Of a DNA stretch of 64,000 nucleotides, positions 60,902 to 64,000 are shown piece after piece. A program made the position numbers and the translations under genes. Below the pieces are notes generated by a model. It was not told where the DNA came from. It did no database searches and saw only the letters and a program-made list of their open reading frames with translations. Numbering within the stretch: the first letter of the stretch is position 1; the number at the start of each line of letters is the position of its first letter. This stretch comes from Bradyrhizobium cytisi (GTDB taxonomy: Bacteria > Pseudomonadota > Alphaproteobacteria > Rhizobiales > Xanthobacteraceae): contig NZ_VSSR01000025.1 in assembly GCF_008123515.1 (NCBI RefSeq), positions 62,001 to 126,000 of the forward strand. The letters run 5' to 3'.

Positions 60902-61604
60902 CACACTTCCATTCCATGATCCACCGGCCACACGGGCCATGACGATTGCGCAACAGCTCAACATCGAAGCGCGGCGCGCCCCAGGCACTCCAAAGCGCCG
61001 CAGGCATTGAAGCCGCGCCCGGCGGCGAATGCGCCGCGCGCAGCATCCATCGTGTTTCCGCCGTCGAGGGCAGCGGCTGTGCCGCCATCCGCAACAAGAG
61101 GCCGGTGACGCCGGAGGATTGTGCGGCCAGCGTCAGCTTGCGGCTCGCCACGAGATCGAACTGCCTGGTCTCGCCCCAGAGCTCGAGCACGACGGCGCCG
61201 AGCGCATCGCAGGCGAGCGCATCGGCCGAGGTGCGCAGCGCGCTCTCCACGTCGGCCGCGCGCACCATCACCACGCGGCGCGGATCGAGGCCGAGCTCGG
61301 CGAGCCCGCACATCGACAACGCGCCGGTTTCAAGTTCCGAGAAATCCTGCCGCACCCACAGCAGCGGCCGACGCACCGTGACGCGGCCCGCAAGCCCGGT
61401 GATAAAGCCCGTCGCGGCCGCGCCCTGACGCCCCTCGCAAAACACCTCGTGGATCGCCGCGCGTGCGAGCCCGCCTTTCAAGGCGTGGTCGACCTCGCCG
61501 TGGCCGAGCGCGACGCGGTCGTGACGATGGATGACCTCCGCCGTCTCGATCCGTTCGATCTGGCTGCGCAAGGTCGCAAGCGCGCTTCTGCGTGCGCCGC
61601 TCAT
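60792..61604 (-). CDS. imuA: ImuA (SOS mutasome, RecA-like)
   Basis: This is a 270-residue RecA/SulA-related protein: AAIHEVFCEGRQGAAATGFITGLAG, PLLWVRQDFSELETGALSMCGLAELGLDPRRVVMVRAADVESALR, and LVASRKLTLAAQSSGVTGLLLRMA. ImuA is required with ImuB and DnaE2 for damage-induced mutagenesis in bacteria that lack UmuDC. Its C-terminal tail (GRWIMEWKCDECQFSEPSAY) continues 110 bp past the imuB start, a large overlap. It is the first gene of the operon, behind a LexA box and a near-consensus promoter. Confidence 0.95.
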   Translation of the reverse strand: MSGARRSALATLRSQIERIETAEVIHRHDRVALGHGEVDHALKGGLARAAIHEVFCEGRQGAAATGFITGLAGRVTVRRPLLWVRQDFSELETGALSMCGLAELGLDPRRVVMVRAADVESALRTSADALACDALGAVVLELWGETRQFDLVASRKLTLAAQSSGVTGLLLRMAAQPLPSTAETRWMLRAAHSPPGAASMPAALWSAWGAPRFDVELLRNRHGPCGRWIMEWKCDECQFSEPSAYSQPVAAAPAHRPDPAVLAGEQRRAG

Positions 61605-61670
61605 GCTCGCCGCTCCTTCAGAGGTGATTGCCGATGGCTCTCAAAAAGAGAACCAGCGGCTGGCTCATTT

Positions 61671-61685
61671 GTTCATGGTATGTTC
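61671..61685. promoter_or_regulatory. LexA (SOS) box, GTTC-N7-GTTC
   Basis: GTTC at 61671-61674 and GTTC at 61682-61685 are separated by exactly seven bases (ATGGTAT), the alphaproteobacterial LexA consensus. It lies 67 bp upstream of imuA and 81 bp upstream of the divergent radical SAM gene, directly downstream of the imuA -10. It should repress imuA, and by position could also control the divergent genes. Confidence 0.9.
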
Positions 61686-61688
61686 TAA

Positions 61689-61717
61689 TATAAAGCTAAC
61701 GGCGCGCGAAGAGTCAA
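61689..61717 (-). promoter_or_regulatory. imuA: imuA promoter (TTGACT-N17-TTTATA)
   Basis: On the minus strand the -35 TTGACT (61717-61712) and -10 TTTATA (61694-61689) are separated by 17 bases, close to the housekeeping consensus. The LexA box begins three bases downstream of the -10, so repressor binding would block transcription start. Confidence 0.7.
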
Positions 61718-61766
61718 TCGAATTGCGCTCGATCAGATTCATGAGCTGAATCAAAGGGATTCCGGG

Positions 61767-63002
61767 ATGGACGTACAACGCAAGCTGGAGATCCTGGCGG
61801 ATGCAGCCAAGTACGACGCCTCCTGTGCCTCCAGCGGCACCGAAAAGCGGGATTCCAGCGACGGCAAGGGCATGGGCTCGACCGCGCCGGGCATGGGCAT
61901 CTGCCATTCCTACGCGCCGGACGGGCGTTGCATCTCGCTGCTCAAGGTGCTGCTCACCAACGCCTGCAATTACGACTGTCTCTATTGCGTCAACCGCGCT
62001 TCCTCCAACGTGCCGCGCGCTCGCTTCACCATCGACGAGGTGGTCAAGCTGACGCTGGACTTCTACCGGCGCAATTACATCGAAGGACTGTTTCTCTCCT
62101 CCGGCATCATTCGCAGTCCCGACTACACCATGGAGCAGGTGGTCAGCGTCGCGCGAAAACTGCGCGAGGAGCATCACTTCCGCGGCTACATCCATCTCAA
62201 GACCATTCCGGAGGCCGACGACGCGCTGATCGCGGAAGCCGGCAGATATGCCGATCGTCTCTCCATCAATATCGAGATGCCTGAGGAGACCAGCCTGCAA
62301 CAATTCGCGCCCGAGAAGGACGTGCGTGCGATCCGCCGCACCATGGGCCGGCTGCGGCTGAAACTGGACGAAGCCGAGGACAACCGCAGCACCAAGACGA
62401 AGGCCAAGCCGCAGCGCTTCGCGCCGGCAGGACAAAGCACGCAGATGATCGTCGGCGCAGATGGCGCGAACGATCACACCATCCTCCACACCAGCGCCAA
62501 TCTCTACGGCTCTTATCGGCTGCGGCGCGTCTATTACTCCGCCTTCAGCCCGATCCCCGACGCCAGCCGCGCGTTGCCTCTGGTACAGCCGCCGTTGTTG
62601 CGCGAGCACCGGCTCTACCAGGCCGACTGGCTGATGCGCTTCTACGGTTTTGACGTCGGCGAGATCGTCGACGACAGCGCGATGCTGCCGCTCGACATCG
62701 ATCCAAAGCTCGCCTGGGCGCTGCGCCACCGCGACCGCTTTCCGCTCGACATCAATCGCGCCAGCCGCGAGGAGCTGTTGCGCGTACCGGGCTTCGGCAC
62801 CAAGGCGGTCGAGCGCATCATCGCCACACGGCGCACCACCACGATCCGTCTCTCCGATCTCGCGCGGCTGCACGTGCCCCGCAACAAGGTGCTGCCGTTC
62901 ATCGTGCTCAGCGATCACCGGCCCGCACCGCACCGCCTCGACGAGGCGCGGCTGATCGAACGGTTCAAGCCGAAAGCAACGCAACTGGGGTTTGGCTTCT
63001 GA
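61767..63002 (+). CDS. Putative DNA modification/repair radical SAM protein (TIGR03916-type)
   Basis: This is a 411-residue radical SAM enzyme. The cluster motif is CNYDCLYC (C67, C71, C74, CX3CX2C) after a conserved Cys-containing N-terminal region (C20, C46, C55). The barrel continues with LFLSSGIIRSPDYTMEQVVSVARKLR and RLSINIEMPEE. The C-terminus carries a helix-hairpin-helix (about 325-375: INRASREELLRVPGFGTKAVERIIA), a DNA-binding module. It is the family commonly annotated as a putative DNA modification/repair protein next to UdgX. The actual reaction is not known to me. It is divergent from imuA across the LexA box, and its stop overlaps the next start (TGATG). Confidence 0.92.
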   Translation: MDVQRKLEILADAAKYDASCASSGTEKRDSSDGKGMGSTAPGMGICHSYAPDGRCISLLKVLLTNACNYDCLYCVNRASSNVPRARFTIDEVVKLTLDFYRRNYIEGLFLSSGIIRSPDYTMEQVVSVARKLREEHHFRGYIHLKTIPEADDALIAEAGRYADRLSINIEMPEETSLQQFAPEKDVRAIRRTMGRLRLKLDEAEDNRSTKTKAKPQRFAPAGQSTQMIVGADGANDHTILHTSANLYGSYRLRRVYYSAFSPIPDASRALPLVQPPLLREHRLYQADWLMRFYGFDVGEIVDDSAMLPLDIDPKLAWALRHRDRFPLDINRASREELLRVPGFGTKAVERIIATRRTTTIRLSDLARLHVPRNKVLPFIVLSDHRPAPHRLDEARLIERFKPKATQLGFGF

Positions 63003-64000
63003 TGCAGTACATCATCCTCGACACCGAAACCGATTTCGAAAGCTGGCGCAAAGCCGCCCGCATGCTCGTGCTTCATCATGTGAAGCCCACCGAAGTCACA
63101 TGGGCCGTGCAAGGCGGCGAAGCCGAGTTGTTCGCACCGCCCGCGCTATCTCCGATCCTCGAGGTGAACGACGGCACCTTCAGCGTGTCGGCAAAATTCG
63201 TCGAGCTCGCCCAGACCGCCATCCTGCATCGCGATCCGCAGCGCTTTGCGATCCTCTATCGCCTGCTCTGGCGACTGAAGGACAATCACGATCTCATCGA
63301 GGTCGCGACCGATCCTGACATCGCGTTAGCTACGGCGATGGCAAGAGCGGTCCATCGCGACGAGCACAAGATGCACGCCTTCGTGCGCTTTCGCGAGATC
63401 GGCCGTGAACGTGCCGCGCATTACGTCGCCTGGTTCGAGCCGGAGCATTATATCGTCGAGCTCGCCGCGCCGTTCTTCGCCAGACGCTTTGCCGATATGC
63501 CCTGGTCAATCCTGACGCCCGATCTCTGCGCGCATTGGGACGGCCACGCGCTTTCGTTCACGCCGGGCGTGAGCAAGAGCGAGGCGCCGGGCGAAGACCG
63601 GCTGGAGGAAACCTGGCGGCGCTACTACGCCAGCATCTTTAACCCGGCGCGGTTGAAGGTGAAGGCGATGCAGACGGAGATGCCGAAGAAATACTGGAGG
63701 AACCTGCCCGAGGCCTCGATCATTAAGCCTCTGATCGAGGACGCCGAACGCATGACCGGCGCCATGATCGCCAACGCCGCAACCGATCCGCACAAGCCTC
63801 AGAAACGGCCGGAGGCTCCGATGACACGTAAGACTGTCACCAACGATCTCGAGGCGCTTCGCGAGGAAGCCGCCCATTGCCGCGCCTGCCCGCTCTACAA
63901 GGACGCGACGCAGACCGTGTTCGGCGAGGGACCGCAGAACGCCACCATCATGCTGGTCGGCGAGCAGCCCGGCGACAAGGAAGATCTCGCCGGCCACCCC
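63002..64000 (+). CDS. udgX: DUF4130 (TIGR03915) - UdgX uracil-DNA glycosylase fusion, 3' part beyond window
   Basis: The start ATG at 63002 overlaps the radical SAM stop by one base, and the frame is open to the right edge (333 codons). Residues 1-250 are the DUF4130/TIGR03915 domain (MQYIILDTETDFESWRKAARMLVL, VGWAVQ-like strand, HRDEHKMHAFVRFREI, AAHYVAWFEPEHYIVELAAPFFARRFADMPWSILTP). From about 285 the UdgX-type glycosylase begins (AAHCRACPLYKDATQTVFGEG, with C293 and C296 for the iron-sulfur cluster, and the catalytic-region motif GEQPGDKEDLAGHP at 320-333). UdgX binds uracil in DNA very tightly. The diagnostic KRRIH loop lies past the edge. Confidence 0.9.
   Translation, partial: MQYIILDTETDFESWRKAARMLVLHHVKPTEVTWAVQGGEAELFAPPALSPILEVNDGTFSVSAKFVELAQTAILHRDPQRFAILYRLLWRLKDNHDLIEVATDPDIALATAMARAVHRDEHKMHAFVRFREIGRERAAHYVAWFEPEHYIVELAAPFFARRFADMPWSILTPDLCAHWDGHALSFTPGVSKSEAPGEDRLEETWRRYYASIFNPARLKVKAMQTEMPKKYWRNLPEASIIKPLIEDAERMTGAMIANAATDPHKPQKRPEAPMTRKTVTNDLEALREEAAHCRACPLYKDATQTVFGEGPQNATIMLVGEQPGDKEDLAGHP

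Noticed and set aside
1..64000. tRNA, rRNA, CRISPR array, insertion sequence, integrase or prophage genes
   Set aside because: Looked for in all intergenic regions and among the translations; none seen.

Overview
The window looks like a chromosomal segment of a Bradyrhizobium-type alphaproteobacterium. This rests on high GC with G/C-rich third positions, a MucR/Ros-type regulator, a TIGR03808/TIGR03809 gene pair that I associate with Bradyrhizobiaceae, alphaproteobacterial families such as DUF5330, DUF1491 and DUF2336, an alphaproteobacterial SOS box (GTTC-N7-GTTC), a perfect CtrA-type site (TTAA-N7-TTAA), and palindromic intergenic repeats of the kind common in these genomes. I saw no tRNA, rRNA, CRISPR array, prophage or insertion sequence. 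The DNA is mostly core or conserved-hypothetical, with a few accessory spots.

Layout. 1-6.7 kb: a TPR protein cut by the left edge, a lipoprotein, a tiny protein with an internal duplication, a DUF2336 protein behind a CtrA-type site, and a minus-strand operon of membrane histidine kinase, peptidoglycan-binding protein and DUF1491 protein. 7-18.4 kb: DUF5330 protein, SufE, MucR, a proline-rich membrane protein, two polytopic glycosyltransferases, a class II aldolase, an M20 peptidase, a HerA-like ATPase and two small conserved proteins. 18.6-28.8 kb: folate genes folP-folB-folK, then the methylmalonyl-CoA mutase set (mutA, scpA/mutB, meaB). That set is interrupted by a GFA-family gene, a secreted DUF3298-like protein, a Bug-type binding protein and a MNT-HEPN toxin-antitoxin pair.

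28.8-33.5 kb: a haloalkane-dehalogenase-like hydrolase divergent from a CGNR zinc-finger regulator with a palindrome between them, a pyroglutamyl-peptidase-like gene, and the TIGR03808/03809 pair. 33.9-42 kb is a signalling zone. It holds an ECF sigma/anti-sigma/subtilase module, a GGDEF cyclase followed by a second DUF2336 protein, a NarL-type response regulator whose kinase gene survives only as a stub, and a SigF/NrsF (EcfF/OsrA-like) ECF pair with a matching promoter just ahead of its own start codon. 42-55.8 kb: an alanine-rich protein followed by a 12-bp tandem repeat, enoyl-CoA hydratase, an acetyl-CoA hydrolase/transferase, a TolC-type porin, an amidohydrolase, a LysE exporter, a CusA/CzcA-type RND pump with its adaptor, and a CoA-transferase.

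55.9-64 kb is the most coherent functional block, an SOS DNA-damage hub. The mutasome operon imuA-imuB-dnaE2 on the minus strand diverges from a putative DNA-repair radical SAM protein and a DUF4130-UdgX fusion cut by the right edge. One perfect LexA box sits between them, directly downstream of a near-consensus imuA promoter. The radical SAM/UdgX arm, whose chemistry I do not know to be established, is the best candidate here for an undescribed system. The second is the sigma/anti-sigma/subtilase module, in which the anti-sigma carries a subtilase-prodomain-like C-terminus.
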